From Takakia lepidozioides (lineage: Eukaryota > Streptophyta > Takakiopsida > Takakiales > Takakiaceae): 60,000 nucleotides of DNA. The position numbers and the translations under genes were made by a program. The notes below the pieces were generated by a model. The model saw only the letters and a program-made list of their open reading frames with translations, was not told the DNA's origin and did not search any database. Positions 11,798-23,870 of this stretch are shown here, in pieces. Within the stretch, counting starts at the first letter, position 1. Every line of letters starts with the position of its first letter. The stretch spans positions 5,706,001-5,766,000 of the forward strand of contig CM060733.1 in the NCBI GenBank assembly GCA_030704615.1, read 5' to 3'.

Positions 11798-12770
11798 ATG
11801 GAAGGCTCATTTGCGGAAATGGTCGCCACATTGCAGAGTCTTCAGCTCCAGATGCAAGAACTTCGTGCCTCTACTGCCCAACTACAAGCTGATCAGTCTC
11901 AAGACCTTGGCAATGCTCTCAACAATTTGCAACAACAAATTTCAGAGTTGAAGAAGTCGAACAATGGATCTTCAACCTTACGAGTCCCTACTACAACAAA
12001 TCCTACTGCAACAGTTCTTCCAAATCTTCAACAGATTACAAAGGAACCAAAGGTCAGCATGCCCGAGAAATTTGATGGGACGAGATCAAGATTTCGCGAA
12101 TTTGTTCAACAAGTACGATTGTTCCTACGACTACATCCACAACGCTACTCTGATGAAGGTATTCAAGTGGGATTTGTGGGCACCCTTCTATCATGCACTG
12201 CCCTATCTTGGTTTGCACCGCTATTAGAGAAAAATTCGCATTTACTATACAATTTTGAAGTGTTCATGTCCGAGTTCACTGCAACGTTTGGAGAGAATGA
12301 TAGAGAGAGAGTTGCAGAGACAAAGATACGAAATCTTCGACAACGAACACGTCCAGCTTCCGTTTATGCTGCCGAATTTCGACAACTTGCGTGCGACCTT
12401 GACTAGAATGAGAAGAGCCTCATTAGTCAGTTTCGATGTGGCCTAAAAGATGATATTAAAGATTCATTGCTGACAATGTCAAACGTGAGTACACTGAGCG
12501 AATTCATCACCCAAGTCATTGCATGCGATAATCGTTTGTTCGAAAGACGTCAAGAGAAACGATCTGGATGGTCGACGACGCACCATGCCGCTGCTACTAC
12601 GGCACCAAATGCAACGATCCATCAGACATCCGGTAATGATCCTATGCAGATTGATGCTGTCCGATTCAAGCCATTGACGCCACATGAAAATAAAGACGGC
12701 GCTCGAATGGATTATGCATTTATTGCGGAGAAAATGATCACATGGCATTAAACTGCCCCAACAAAAGAAG
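11798..12770 (+). pseudogene. gag: gag of the chromovirus (capsid and CCHC knuckle)
   Basis: Opens with an ATG and a Gln-rich coiled-coil N-terminus, then a retrotransposon gag capsid domain (about residues 90-200, with FDGTRSRFREFVQQV and FGENDRERVAE). A TAG at 12,404-12,406 interrupts the frame at a position where a Trp codon is likely. The frame continues with NEKSLISQFRCGLKDDIKDS. A CX2CX4HX4C knuckle (CIYCGENDHMALNC) is at 12,715-12,756 but in a shifted frame. Two lesions therefore disable the gene. Confidence 0.85.
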
Positions 12771-12848
12771 ATTCAAAACTCAGAGCACCACTCAAGTGTT
12801 CGATACGAGGAGGTCGGAAAACGAAGATGTCCAGTCACAGTAGGGGCC

Positions 12849-15800
12849 ATGCGGCTGGACACCCCAAATTCCTCACCAAAAAAATGTCTCTTTCTACCTC
12901 CAAACCCTGTATCTTGTTTCACAGTTCCAGTAAAGATCAGGATGCAAAATCGAGATATCTCCGTAGAAGCGCTTTTGGACTCGGGCGCTTCAGCGTGTTT
13001 CATTGACAAATACTTTGCGAAGCAACACAATTTAACGCTCGTAAGAAAGAAATTCTCGGCCCCTGTTGAAGTTATCGATGGATGACCGTTAGCATCAGGA
13101 AATGTTGACCATGAAACTCGACCCATTGAAGTGAAGCTTAAAAATCAAGCATCACAGATTGTTTTCAATGTCATCCAGTCTCCAACAAATCCTGTGATCC
13201 TTGGACTTCCCTGGTTTGTACTTCATAATCCTGACATCGACTGGCAATCACGAAAAATTTCGGCAAGACAAAAATGCAAAAGTACCAAAGGTATTCAACC
13301 CTTGTTTCTTGGAGCTAGAGCCTTCATGAGAGCTACCAAAAAAGAGGTGGCATTTGCACTTTATGCGACTCCGATCAAGACCACAACAGACAAAGGTACT
13401 TCAACATTACCCGCTCAATATCAAGATTTCAAATATGTCTTTGAGAAGAAAAATGCAAACATATTGCTAGAACATCGACCTTATGACTGTGCAATTGAAT
13501 TACAAGAAGGAGCCCAACCACCATTCGGCCCAATCTATAACTTATCCCAGACGGAGTTGGCTGCATTACGCGAATACATTGATGAAAATTTGTCAAAGCA
13601 CTTCATCCGTCATTCCAAATCACCCGCGGGGGCGCCTATCTTGTTTGTGAAAAGAAGGACGGATCATTACGCATGTGTGTCGACTATCGCGGTCTCAACA
13701 AAGTCACAATCAAGAATCGTTATCCGTTGCCGCTGATTTCTGGGCTTCTCGACCAGTTAGGACGTGCGAAGATTTTCACCAAAATCGACTTGAGAGAAGC
13801 TTATAACCTTGTACGGATAAAAGAATGAGACGAATGGAAAACAGCTTTTTGAACAAGGTATGGACATTTTGAATACAGTGTTATGCCTTTCAGTCTTACA
13901 AATGCTCCAGTAATTTTCCAACATATGATGAATGACATCTTTCGAGAATTTTTAAATGACTTTGTAGTCATCTATTTGGACGACATTTTGATATTTTCAC
14001 AGAACGAAGAAGAACATGGCCGTCATGTACGCCTTGTCCTTGATAAATTAAGAGAAATATGACTATATGTCAAGTTGAAGAAATGTCTTTTCCATCAATC
14101 TGAGGTCGAATTTATGGGCTACATTATTTCCGACAAAGACGTCTTTATGGATCAGAAGAAAATACAAACCATCATCGAGTGGATTAAACCAACTTCGGTC
14201 CGAGATGTACAATGTTTTGTGGGTTTTGCAAATTTCTATAGAATCTTCATCAATGACTATTCCAAAATTGTTGCACCATTGATACGACTCACAGAGAAGG
14301 ACAAATTTGTATGGGACGAGAAGGCTGACCAGGCATTTGAAAGGTTGAAACAGACATTTACAACAGCTCCAATATTGGTCCATGCAGACCCATCTAAACC
14401 ATTCTTCTTAGAAGCAGATGCATCGGACTTTGCACTTGGCGCGGTACTTTCACAATACGGTACAGATGGCCGACTCCACCCTGTTGATTTTCGTTCTCGC
14501 AAATTTTTCGCTGCGGAGATCAATTATGAAATCCATGACAAAGAACTTCTAGCGATTATCGATGTTTTTTAGGAGTGACGTCATCTATTGGAGGGAGCTA
14601 AACATCAGGTCACTGTCTATACCGATCACAAAAACCTCGAATATTTTATGAGTGCTCGTGTTTTGAATCGACGTCAAGCGAGATGGAGTATGTCACTAGC
14701 AAGGTTTGATTTTGTTATTACCTACCGTCCCGGACATCTTCAAGGAAAACCAGATGCTCTTTCTCGACGATCGTATCTTGCGCCAAAAGAAGGGGATGCT
14801 GCTTTTGACCAACAGAAATCCATCATCTTGAAACCAGCAAATCTCCAATTGAATATGCTATCCATGTCCACCTATGACGATGTCGAGATCATAAAGGAGA
14901 TTCAGGAAGCACTAAAGAGCGACCAATTCGCTATGACACTACGAAGTCAATTAAATCGACCTCGAGACAACCCACATGTTACAAACGACTACGAGTTCAA
15001 AGATGACTTATTTTATTTCAATGGACTTCTCTATGTACCTCCAGGACCTACACGACTTCGAATTTTTCAAACATGTCATAATCTTCTGGCTGCAGGACAT
15101 TTCGGCTTCAACAAAACAATGGAATTGATATCCAGGGACTATTGGTGGCCGCAGATGTGGAAACTCGTGAAAGAATTTATAAAATCTTGCGACACGTGTG
15201 CTAGAGCGAAGGGACCACGACATCGACCTTACGGCCTTCTTCAACCATTACCCATTCCCAAGGGTCCATGGTCGTCCGTGTCTATGGACTTTATTACGGA
15301 CCTTCCAATCTCCAAGACCACTGATTCAATCCTTGTTATTGTAGATCGTTTTACGAAGATGACACATTTCATTCCATGTAATAAGACAGTTATCGGCGAA
15401 GAAACTGCAAGACTCTTCCTCAATAATATCTACCGCATTCATTGACTCCCGAATGACATCGTATCTGATCGAGGACCACAGTTCATATCAAATTTCTGGA
15501 GGGGATTATTTCACATATTGAATACTAAGATCAAGCTTTCTACAGCTAATCATCCACAAACTGATGGTCAAACCGAACGTGTAAACCAGATTTTGGAGTA
15601 GTATCCTCGCTGTACGATAAATTATCACCAAGATAATTGGACGGACCTTTTGTCATTGGCTGAGTTTGCCTACAACAACACTATACATTCTTCGACCCAG
15701 CAAACTCCATTTTTCTCCAATTATGGTCATCATCCTCGAGCAAACCCTTTCCACATGAAGACTGTTGGAAGCCCTGCTGCAGAAAACCTTGCTACTCATC

Positions 15801-16340
15801 TTGCTACAATTCACAAAGAGCTTACATTCCACCTCGCAGAAGCTCAAAAATAATACAAGGAGTATGCAGATCAACGTCGCCAACTCCAACCCCAGTTCAA
15901 GGTCGGAGATCGTGTGTGGCTTCTTCGACGGGACATACAAACCTCGCGACCATCAAGGAAGTTGGATTATCAACGCCTGGGCCCATTCAAAATTATTCGA
16001 CAAATAAATCCGGTCAGTTTTCGGCTTGAACTCCCACGAAGTATGTGCATCCATCCAGTCTTTCATGTTTCATTATTGGAGTTGTATCATCCATCGAATA
16101 TTCCAGGGAGAGTTTCCGTACCACCTCCACCAATCGAAATCAATCAGGAAATTGAGTATGAAGTCGACGAAGTCCTAGACTCTCGCATCAAGTATAAACA
16201 TCTTGAGTATTTCGTACATTGGAAAGACTACGACATCAGCGAACAAACGTAGGAACCTTCATTCAACCTCGTCAATGCATCTGACAAAGTCCAAGAGTTT
16301 CATCAACGATATCCAGCTAAGCCCCGAGCTACACGTCAAT
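12849..16340 (+). pseudogene. pol: pol of the chromovirus (PR-RT-RH-INT-chromodomain)
   Basis: Aspartic protease: LLDSGAS at about 12,975. Reverse transcriptase: [19 protein letters not shown] after a frameshift near 13,650, and the catalytic YLDD at 13,973-13,984. RNase H: FLEADASDFALGAVLSQ near 14,410. Integrase: an HHCC zinc-binding segment ending CDTCARAK near 15,200, then the three acidic catalytic positions in SMDFITDLP, SDRGPQF and [10 protein letters not shown]. Chromodomain: EYEVDEVLDSR… YFVHWKDY near 16,150-16,240. In-frame stops occur at 13,083, 13,826, 14,570, 15,443, 15,599 and 16,250, so the polyprotein cannot be made. Confidence 0.9.
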
Positions 16341-16528
16341 AAGACGTCACAACGATGATGTCAGCCAAGTTAGCTTCAAGGTGATGACTCCGCATTCAAT
16401 GTACCTGATACACGCTAAGGAGGGAGGAGCACCACACATTAGTATATATAGCTACACTTCAAGCACTCTTGCACCTGTGCCACATGTCCCATTACTGCTT
16501 GCAGAAGCTACATGTGTAGCTGCCGGTG

Positions 16529-17029
16529 TCACCGCTGCCATTGTGCCTCTAGTGATGGAGACTTAGTTAGGTGACCAATACACCCGCCATTCTCAATCTC
16601 CACCTCATGTCCCCACCTAAACTCATGGTAGTCATCTATGGGAGGCCCCTCAAGGTGCTGAAACAGCCCCTTCAACGCCATTAAAGGCGTAAACAGTTGT
16701 GGATTGCGGATCTGCTGCAAATCACACCAACTATCAAACTCATGTATGAAATCATCAAGCTCGATGATGCCCACAGCTCCAGGGTACTGACGAGGCCCCT
16801 TGGTAGCTCCATACATTTCCTCCATCGTATCTGAGAACAATGGCACAGAAATGGCTTGCACCCTCGGCGAGAATCTTCCTAACTCCGAGTCTGAATCTTC
16901 CTCAGAAGACACTGAAGGAGAAGGTGGCTTGAACCGCACACCTCGTCTTGTATACCCACTAGTATCACTGGTGCTCGTACCGTCACTCTCCTCAGCAACT
17001 GGTGGCATCTCCGTGATGAAAACTCGCAC
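16529..17029 (-). pseudogene. gag-like fragment of another LTR retrotransposon (family B)
   Basis: A 166-codon minus-strand frame with a Ser/Glu/Asp-rich N-terminal half followed by a segment with gag-like composition (LDDFIHEFDSWCDLQQ, then LMALKGLFQHLEG). It resembles N-terminal gag rather than a cellular gene. It lies on the same strand as, and just downstream of, the family B sequence at 17,030-17,996, so that sequence is probably its LTR or leader. The rest of the element is missing. Confidence 0.5.
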
Positions 17030-17996
17030 TCAAACCGGTTGTAAACCTGTCTTTAATCCCCCTTTCCACAAAGTAACCGGGTAGAGAACCTGTTGCGGCT
17101 TATGGTTTGGAATACTAGGTTCCTAGTATAAACCTGCACCTGCATCTACATCCACCGTAAGCACTCCTATGGTCTGCTGGTCATCAACCCCGCCTCACCA
17201 TAAGAGAAACAATGATGGTCTGCTGGTCATCACCCCAGCCTCATCACCGACAGCATGCTCTAGGGTTGGCCGACCACAATAATTCCGGACCAACCACCTA
17301 TGAAGACAAGCGCCCAAACCAAACTAGTATGACGCACAGTCAAGCATGCATGTGTGGGATGAGGATCCAGACACAGAAAACTCAAACAACAAGACCTCCC
17401 ACACCTTAAATCAATCGACCTCCTTGAGGTTCCAATAAACCTATAAGATGGCCAAGTCTCTATAAAAACTAGCTCTGCCTTCGCTTATGGAAAAGCTTCG
17501 GCTTACAAGAATGATGGAAGACTATGGAGAAGAGAAGCTAAAACAATCTCTAAGCCCAGAATGCTCTCATCCCATTACTCCCCCTATCTTCACACCCACT
17601 CTTGCTTGAGCACTATAGATAAGTAAATCCTTAAAGGATCTCTCAAATAACTCTCAAGAGCCCTCAAATTATTGCCATGAACTTCTGAAATCTGCCCTCA
17701 ATCAGCCCCTCACATAGACCCACCAAGGCTTAAGAAGTCTGCAAACTTGGACTCCAAACAGTCCACCGAAAAGCCCCAATGAGCTGGTCAAATTAGTGGC
17801 ATTCAAGGATGCCAATCAGCCTCCAAACAGCTCTTAAAAAGCTCCACAAGTCTGCCTACTATGGGCCTCCAAGGACCTCCAATAGTCCTCTAAACAGCCC
17901 TTAAGAAGCTCCACAAATCTGCCAAGTATTGGCCTCCAAATACCCCCAAACAGCCCTTAAGAAGCTCCACAAATCTGCCAATTATTGACCTCCAAG
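17030..17996 (-). mobile_element. Family B LTR or leader, with internal tandem repeats
   Basis: No reading frame. 17,165-17,235 repeats GGTCTGCTGGTCATCA twice. 17,800-17,996 holds about three tandem copies of a ~65-75 bp unit (CCCTTAAGAAGCTCCACAAA, TCTGCCAA.TATTG.CCTCCAA). Its right end matches the sequence left of the LTR at 11,116 in inverse orientation. Confidence 0.45.
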
Positions 17997-18356
17997 TGTC
18001 AAGGACGAGAACATGACTGAACACAAACAAGAGATAAGACTAGAGGTACAAGGCTAGACAAGAAGTCAAGGTCGGCGTGGCCGAATGCACGATGAGTAAA
18101 TATGAATCAAGACGATCTTTATAACAATGAACAAGAGTACAAGATATTGGAACACGACTTGAATACTGGAATGCTGGAAACTGGACTGGAGTACCAGATA
18201 CTGGAAACTGGGCTAGGGTACTGGGAACTGGACTGGGATACTGGGAACTGGAAACAAGAGTAGCTTAAACTAGTGTTGGCAAGACTGAAGAGTGTCCAGT
18301 CTCGCCTCCTATATATCCTGGCTACTAAGAAGCTTCCCTAAGAAGCTTCCCCTATG
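17997..18356 (-). repeat. Truncated LTR of family A
   Basis: Begins TGTCAAGGACGAG (the complement of the LTR end) and is cut off at the CCCCTATG segment, where a second copy starts directly. Only about 360 of ~630 bp remain. Confidence 0.82.
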
Positions 18357-18992
18357 ACGAGAACATGACTGAACACAAACAAGAGATAAGACTAGAGATA
18401 CAAGGCTAGACAAGAAGTCAAGGTCGGCGTGGCCGAATCCACGATGAGTAAATAGGAATCAAGACGATCTTTATAACAATGAACAACAGTACAAGATATT
18501 GGAACATGACTTGAATACTGGAATGCTGGAAACTGGACTGGAGTGCCAAATACTGGAAACTGGGCTAGGGTACTGGGAACTGGACTGGAATACTGGGAAC
18601 TGGAAACAAGAGTAGCTTGAACTGGTGTTGGCGAGACTGAAGAGTGTCTAGTCTCACCTCCTATATATACTGGCTACTAAGAAGCTTCCCTAAGAAGCTT
18701 CCCCTATGGAGGTTGCTTGCTGGAGAAGTTTCCAAGATTAAACAAAGGTTTTTTGATAGAGAAGCTTCCTTAAACAAATGAGATATCTTGATGGAGAAGT
18801 TTCCTCCAAAGGAAGCTTCCTGAGTAGTTTCCCAAGTTACTCTTAGTACACTTCCGGTAACTTGATAAGTAATGGTAAATCCTGGTAGATCATGGTAAAT
18901 CACGGTAAGTCATGGTAACTTTCGGTAACATGGTAACTTGATAACTTCTGGTTTTTACTCCTAGTAAGTTCCTCTGGGCTATGTCCGTGACA
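18357..18992 (-). repeat. LTR of family A (3' LTR of a minus-strand element)
   Basis: Nearly full LTR lacking its outermost 7-8 bp, ending ATGTCCGTGACA at 18,992. Next to it, at 18,993-19,005, the minus strand reads GAGGAGGGGGTAA, a polypurine tract, as expected directly upstream of a 3' LTR. So this is the end of an element transcribed leftward, joined head-to-tail to the truncated copy. Confidence 0.78.
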
Positions 18993-19555
18993 TTACCCCC
19001 TCCTCTAGCGCCGAGTTCTTCGAGGAGCGGTAAAATCTTGGACTTGCTTAGAGTTGGAGAAAATCCAAAATCCGACGAATGGTACTTGTCAAGTATTCGT
19101 CTCTTCGTTCTTGACTCAAATGATTTATAGGTCCCTGCAACCATCGATAGTGTCCAACACCTTGAACTTGGGACCACGCAGTGATTTGAGCATTCTGTTT
19201 TTCGAAACTGCCTTCAAACATGATTTCGTTGCCCTCTGGGTCCGAAGCCTCAACCTCCAACACAATTATCAGACTTCGAGTAGGCTCCACTTGCCGTCGT
19301 ACGGGGTCCAGACAAGGAAGTACGCGTCGCATTGGTGGCCCATCGTCTCGAGAGCGTCGGCGTGATGTTGAAGGTCGTGAGAGTCAGAACGGCTGATCTG
19401 ATAGCTGGGTAAGCGACAACTCCAATGTATTGGTTCCTGCGACTCCATACTGCCAATACAGGAGCTGGGAAGTCCACCCAAGCTCCTGCCACAGCACCAA
19501 GACTTGTGCCTATTTTTAATCCAGTTGTGGAGTTCTTCGAGGAGTGAAGGAGAAA
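18993..19555 (-). mobile_element. 3' internal remnant of a minus-strand gypsy element
   Basis: Between the polypurine tract and the gag of the next element the minus strand is open in overlapping frames (for example 19,332-19,048, containing VLEVEASDPEGNEIMFEG and HYRWLQGPINHLSQERRDEY). This is likely the C-terminal coding tail of a family A element. It is not the same sequence as the 3' end of the plus-strand element at 16,340. No catalytic domain is visible. Confidence 0.45.
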
Positions 19556-19559
19556 CTAA

Positions 19560-20620
19560 CAGGGGATAAAGACGGAGAAATTGCGGAGCTTGCAAGAGTT
19601 CCAACGAAAGCCTATTGAGAGTTTGAGGGAGGCTTACACACGCATGAGGCAATTGATAAATATAACTCAAGGGGTTACAGAAGCTCAAGCAGTCCAATTC
19701 TGGTATGGGATATTGGACAAGGAACTGAGGAGAAGGGTGCGGAATGTAACTCTTTTACAAGTGGCTCAACCTTAGCAAATGTGTTTTTGCTGGCAGAGCG
19801 GATAGAGCTCAATATGGTGGAGGAGCGAGTGGTCAATATGGTGGGGTTTGGTAAGGAGACACAACAAAGTGGAACTCCTAGTTAACAACAACCACTACCC
19901 CAACGTGCACAAGGCAACAATGGGGCTCAAGCAAAGCCCAGGGAAGGTCAGAGATGATCTCAGATGTAGAGGTATCTTCCTTCATTCTCAGGCCAATAAC
20001 AGTCGGGTGTGACATGTTGGAATTGTGGAGGACCCCATGTTAAGAGAGATTGCCCAGAGAAAGGCAAAGGATCGGCATAGGCACAGCCTATACAACTAAA
20101 GTGTGGGCATTGTGGCAAGTATGGGTATGAGGAGACCCATTGTTATGACTTGCATCCTGAGGTACGGCTAGGCCAGTTCCAAGGGAACAATGGTGACCGA
20201 GGATGAGGCAATGCAGTTCAGAGAGGAAGAGGAGGCAGAGGTCGTGGTGGAGATCGTAACCAAAACCAAGGAGCACAGGGTCAAGGTCAAGGTCATGACC
20301 AAGGCATGGTGGATAGGCTTGCCCAATTATAGCAACGTCTTGCTGCCATGGCCACTACTCATGTTGCACCAGCTCCAAGGCCTGAGGTTCAAGCCCCACC
20401 TGCACAACCTCATAACCCTACCGCTGCATTGCCTAGGGCAGATCAGATTGGTATGGGCTTCATGTGTGGAGCCGCACCTGCAGGGCCATTGCATATAGAC
20501 TCTGTTGCTATTGTCACTCAAGCAGCAACGCGTGCTCCTGAGCCAAGAGGAGCGGATGTGGATTTTGATCCACAAAGAGGGAAATTAGCAAGTCGTCAGA
20601 CAAGGCTTCACATTGGCTGA
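19560..20620 (+). pseudogene. gag: gag of the DNMT-bearing gypsy element
   Basis: A capsid segment (LREAYTRMRQLINITQG… FWYGILDKELRRRVRNVT) at 19,600-19,765 is followed by two knuckles: CWNCGGPHVKRDC (20,029-20,067, one residue short of the usual spacing) and CGHCGKYGYEETHC near 20,104, where the usual His seems replaced by Tyr. A Pro/Ala-rich tail follows (20,348-20,620). Several frame changes and stops. Confidence 0.75.
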
Positions 20621-21000
20621 AAAAGTGCCAACTACGTCATCCATGACACCTGCTCGCCCAAGTGTGTCAGAGGTAGAGCCACGAGTACCATTGGCGAGAG
20701 TTGGTGTGGCTCGGGAAATGCTAGTGGGTGGTGCTACAAAGCAAGGTGCAGCCAGTACAATATTGTTGGGGGTGGCTACGGCAATTTGTCAAGCTCCATT
20801 GTTTTCTGCAATGACCATTGCCCGACCATTGCAATGTCGGGGATTCGGCCAGCTGAAGTGTTTAAACTGGTAGCTGTACTCTGTAGGGATGGTGAGACAT
20901 CGACACTATCTGCGGGGATAGCGGATAAGGTGCAGTGCATAGATGCCTTGGAATCGCCATAGCTGTGCCATGGCAAGCGGCAGCTGCAAGATTATAGGAG

Positions 21001-21715
21001 TTGTCGGCTAGGCCAGCCATTGAGCGAGATGTGGTGACTCCTTGGGTAGTCCTGGTGGACATTGATCAGGATGGTGTGTTTCAGTTGGGTGGCCCAACCG
21101 GGAGGAGGTATAGGCCAATGCGGGTCTTGTTGGACTCGGGAGCACAACCATTGATGTTGGGGAGCAGCAATTGCAGGCTTGGGCTTTACAGATGCAGATT
21201 TGGAGTCTTACCATTTCCAAATTCAAACATCTTTGGGCGGTTCAGAGAAGGCACAATGGATTATACACCATTAGCTCTTCGTTTGATTCCAGCCAGATCA
21301 TCTTACAGATGGCTCAGTCATGAGAGCTAAAATCATTGTTACGGACGCAATGTCATACGATGTGCTTATTGGTGGGGCTGTGTTATACCCGATGAGATTT
21401 ATTCTGGACTTTTGGGAGGAAACGATATCCTACAGGCTGGAATGGCAGTCAGGGGATGACCGACGTGCACTGCTCCCAGTGCGGTTTATTGGGAATGTAG
21501 CGGTGGATCATACGAACATGATGTCCACATTGGTTGCATTCTTAGGGGTAGTGGCTTTGGGCGGTGAACACTTGGAGGGCAATAGCCATAAAGATGATAG
21601 GCCACCATCTGATAAGGACAAACAATTGGCATACAAGGCTGATTTGCTTCCTCATGTACCTCTGTATATTCCACTATGGGGTACAGTTGGGAATATGCAG
21701 CGAGTGACAGGCTAG
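21001..21715 (+). pseudogene. Aspartic protease of the DNMT-bearing gypsy element
   Basis: VLLDSGAQPLMLG (about 21,124-21,162) is the retropepsin active-site loop. A second frame starting at 21,320 has YDVLIGGAVLYPM, the flap/second-half region of this protease type. The two halves are in different frames, so the domain is broken. Confidence 0.75.
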
Positions 21716-21748
21716 TGTGTGTAGCAAACATGACATGAGGCCTTTCCA

Positions 21749-22860
21749 TTGGTGAGCAAGATGAGTTCAGTGACATCACATGGACCACTTCAGTTAGCTC
21801 ATTTGGACACAGTGCCCATTACATGGCAACCACCTGACACAGGGATTTGTTTGCTAGACCTGTTTGGAGACATGAGCATTGGGCTTACAGGAGTGTTGCA
21901 AGCAGGGATTAAAGTACGCAAACGCTTGTATGTGAAGAAGGATGAGATAGCTCGGCGTATTTCTATGCGCCACATCGCTTTGCTCACACACTAGTATCCT
22001 GAGTTGTTGCCTCTCTCAGCAATTCAAGGGTACCAAAAGGCCTTGCCTGTCAAGGACGAGAACATGACTGAATACAAACAAGAGATCAGGCTAGAGGTAC
22101 AAAACTAGACAAGAAGTCAAGGTCGGCGTGGCCGAATGCATGATGAGTAAATAGGAATCAAGACGATCTTTATAACAATGAACAAGAGTACAAGATACAC
22201 GACTTGAATACTGGAATGCTGGAAACTGGACTGAAGTACCAGATATTGAAAACTGGGCTAGAGTACTGGGAACTGGACTAGAGTACTAGGGATTGGAAAC
22301 AAGAGTAGCTTGAACTGGTGTTGGCGACTGAAGAGTGTCCAGTCTCGCTATATATACTGGCTACTACTTAGAAGCTTCCCTAAGAAGCTTCCCCTATGCA
22401 GGTTTCTTGATGGAGAAGCTTCCTTAAACAAAGGAGGTATCTTGATGGAGAAGTGTCCTCCAAAGGAAGCTTCCTGAGCAGTTTCCCAAGTTACTCTTGG
22501 TAATTTGGTGAACCCCCGGTAATTTGGTAAGTAATGATAAATCATGGTAAATCATGGTAAATCACGGTAAGTTATAGTAACTTTCGGTAACATGGTAACT
22601 TGATAACTTCTGGTATTTACTCCTGGTAAGTTCCTCTGGGCTATGTCCGTGACATTGCCAGCAGACATTACCTTGCTGGGGGCGGATGATTTGGACCAAC
22701 ATGGTGCCATTGACTTGGTGACAGTTGGATGGCCTTGCCAAGGACACTCTCCCGCAGGTCATGGGAACATTTGGCTTGCATTATGCAAGGTCGCATTTGT
22801 TTTGGGAGATGTTGCGAGTGTTGCGACATGACTTGTTTGATCCACATTCACCAGAGGAGA
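21749..22860 (+). pseudogene. C5-cytosine methyltransferase domain inside retrotransposon pol, split by a solo LTR
   Basis: Motif I-like LLDLFGDMSIGLTGVL (about 21,858-21,905; family form DLFxGxG) is followed by motif II-like YVKKDEIARRISMRH. After a TAG near 21,993 the frame goes on to ALP at 22,047, where a solo LTR is inserted. Removing it with one copy of the TTGCC duplication continues as ADITLLGADD and then motif IV, DLVTVGWPCQGHSPAG (22,709-22,756), with the catalytic Pro-Cys-Gln. Shortly after (…ARSHLFWEMLRVLRH in a shifted frame) the sequence joins the RT leader, so motifs VI, VIII, IX and X are absent in this copy. It sits between protease and RT. The copy cannot encode an active enzyme. 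Confidence 0.75.
22048..22654 (-). mobile_element. Solo LTR, family A, TSD TTGCC
   Basis: 607-bp LTR from TGTCAAGGACG to ATGTCCGTGACA, flanked by perfect 5-bp duplications TTGCC (22,043-22,047 and 22,655-22,659). It lies inside the methyltransferase frame of the gypsy element. No internal sequence, so it arose by LTR-LTR recombination. Confidence 0.92.
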
Positions 22861-23870
22861 GAGACGGAGGATCCAACGATTTCTAAGGGCTTATAGGAAT
22901 TGCTTTGCCTTCGGTTTGAAGGATTTGGGGAGTTTGAAGGGCCAGGAGATTCGTGTTGATTTGGCAAGTAACACGCCAATTTTTCGAAGGCCCTACAAGT
23001 ATAGTGGCATGGAGAGGTCGTTGATCCAGTCACGGACTATGGAGCTGTTCGAAGCTGGATTGGTGGAGCTGTCAGGCAGGGAGTATGCCTCGGCAATGGT
23101 GATGCCAGCTAAGAAGGATATCTATAGCAATTGGACAGAAAGAAAGATATGTGGGGACTGAACCGTCAGACTAAGTCTGATAGATAAGCCATGCCAACTC
23201 CAGAGGAAATCTTTGATGCCATTGGGCATGCGAAGGTGTTTAGCACATTGGACTTACGATTGGGTTATCGCCAGTTGCCAATGAAAGAGGCTGACAAGCA
23301 AAAAAACGGCATTTTTGGGGGATTGACCAGCATGGGAATGATGGTTTGTATCAATGGCGGTTCTTACCGTTTGGGTTGAAGAATGCTCTTGCAGAATTCC
23401 AGAGGGTCATGGATAGGATTCTTGCAGGACTAGACTTCGCCCGGTGCTACGTTGGTGATATCATCGTCTTTAGTGCTACGGTTGAGGAGCATGAGAGATA
23501 CCTTCAGATGGTGTTTGAGCGCTTGAGAGCGCATGGGTTGAAATTGCACCCTGGGAAGTGCAAGTTCTTTCACAAACAGATTGAGTATTTAGGTCACATG
23601 ATATACCCTGGAGGATTGGGTGTTCAACAAACAAACGTGGAGGCCATTGCATGCATTCCACGTCCCACAGATGTGAGTAGAGCTCGTGTTTTCATGGGAT
23701 TGGCAAAATACTATTGACGGTTTGTCAAGGGATTTAGTGGCATTGCAAAGGCTCTTACCAAGTTGACCAAGGTGGGTCAGGAGTGGCAGTGGGAGGAGGA
23801 ACAGGAGGAAACCTTTAAGGAACTCAAGGCTCGATTGACTTGTGGAAAAGTATGCTCAAGTGTGGAACAT
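22861..23870 (+). pseudogene. Reverse transcriptase of the DNMT-bearing gypsy element
   Basis: RT leader (RVDLASNTPIFRRPYKYS), then STLDLRLGYRQLPMKE, WRFLPFGLKNALAEFQRVMD, and the catalytic box as CYVGDIIVFS (23,448-23,477), where the usual YxDD reads YVGD, so the first catalytic Asp is Gly. LHPGKCKFF and YLGHMI follow, then the start of the RNase H linker. Frameshifts lie near 23,180 and 23,370, with a stop at 23,716. RNase H and integrase are not found beyond the solo LTR at 23,873. Confidence 0.85.

Larger units (their letters stand above)
11116..16340 (+). mobile_element. Ty3/gypsy chromovirus, decayed, 3' LTR missing
   Basis: A 5' LTR (11,116 to about 11,759, beginning TGTCACGGACAT) is followed by gag and a pol in the order protease, reverse transcriptase, RNase H, integrase, then a chromodomain. 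Pol order and chromodomain identify a Ty3/gypsy chromovirus. Many stops and frameshifts make it non-autonomous. No matching 3' LTR follows the chromodomain; similarity ends near 16,340. Four further LTRs of the same family lie in the opposite orientation at 17,997-18,992, 22,048-22,654 and 23,873-24,510. Confidence 0.92.

Noticed and set aside
16341-16570. 3' LTR of the first chromovirus
   Set aside because: Sequence after the chromodomain does not match the 5' LTR at 11,116; it belongs to something else or is degraded.
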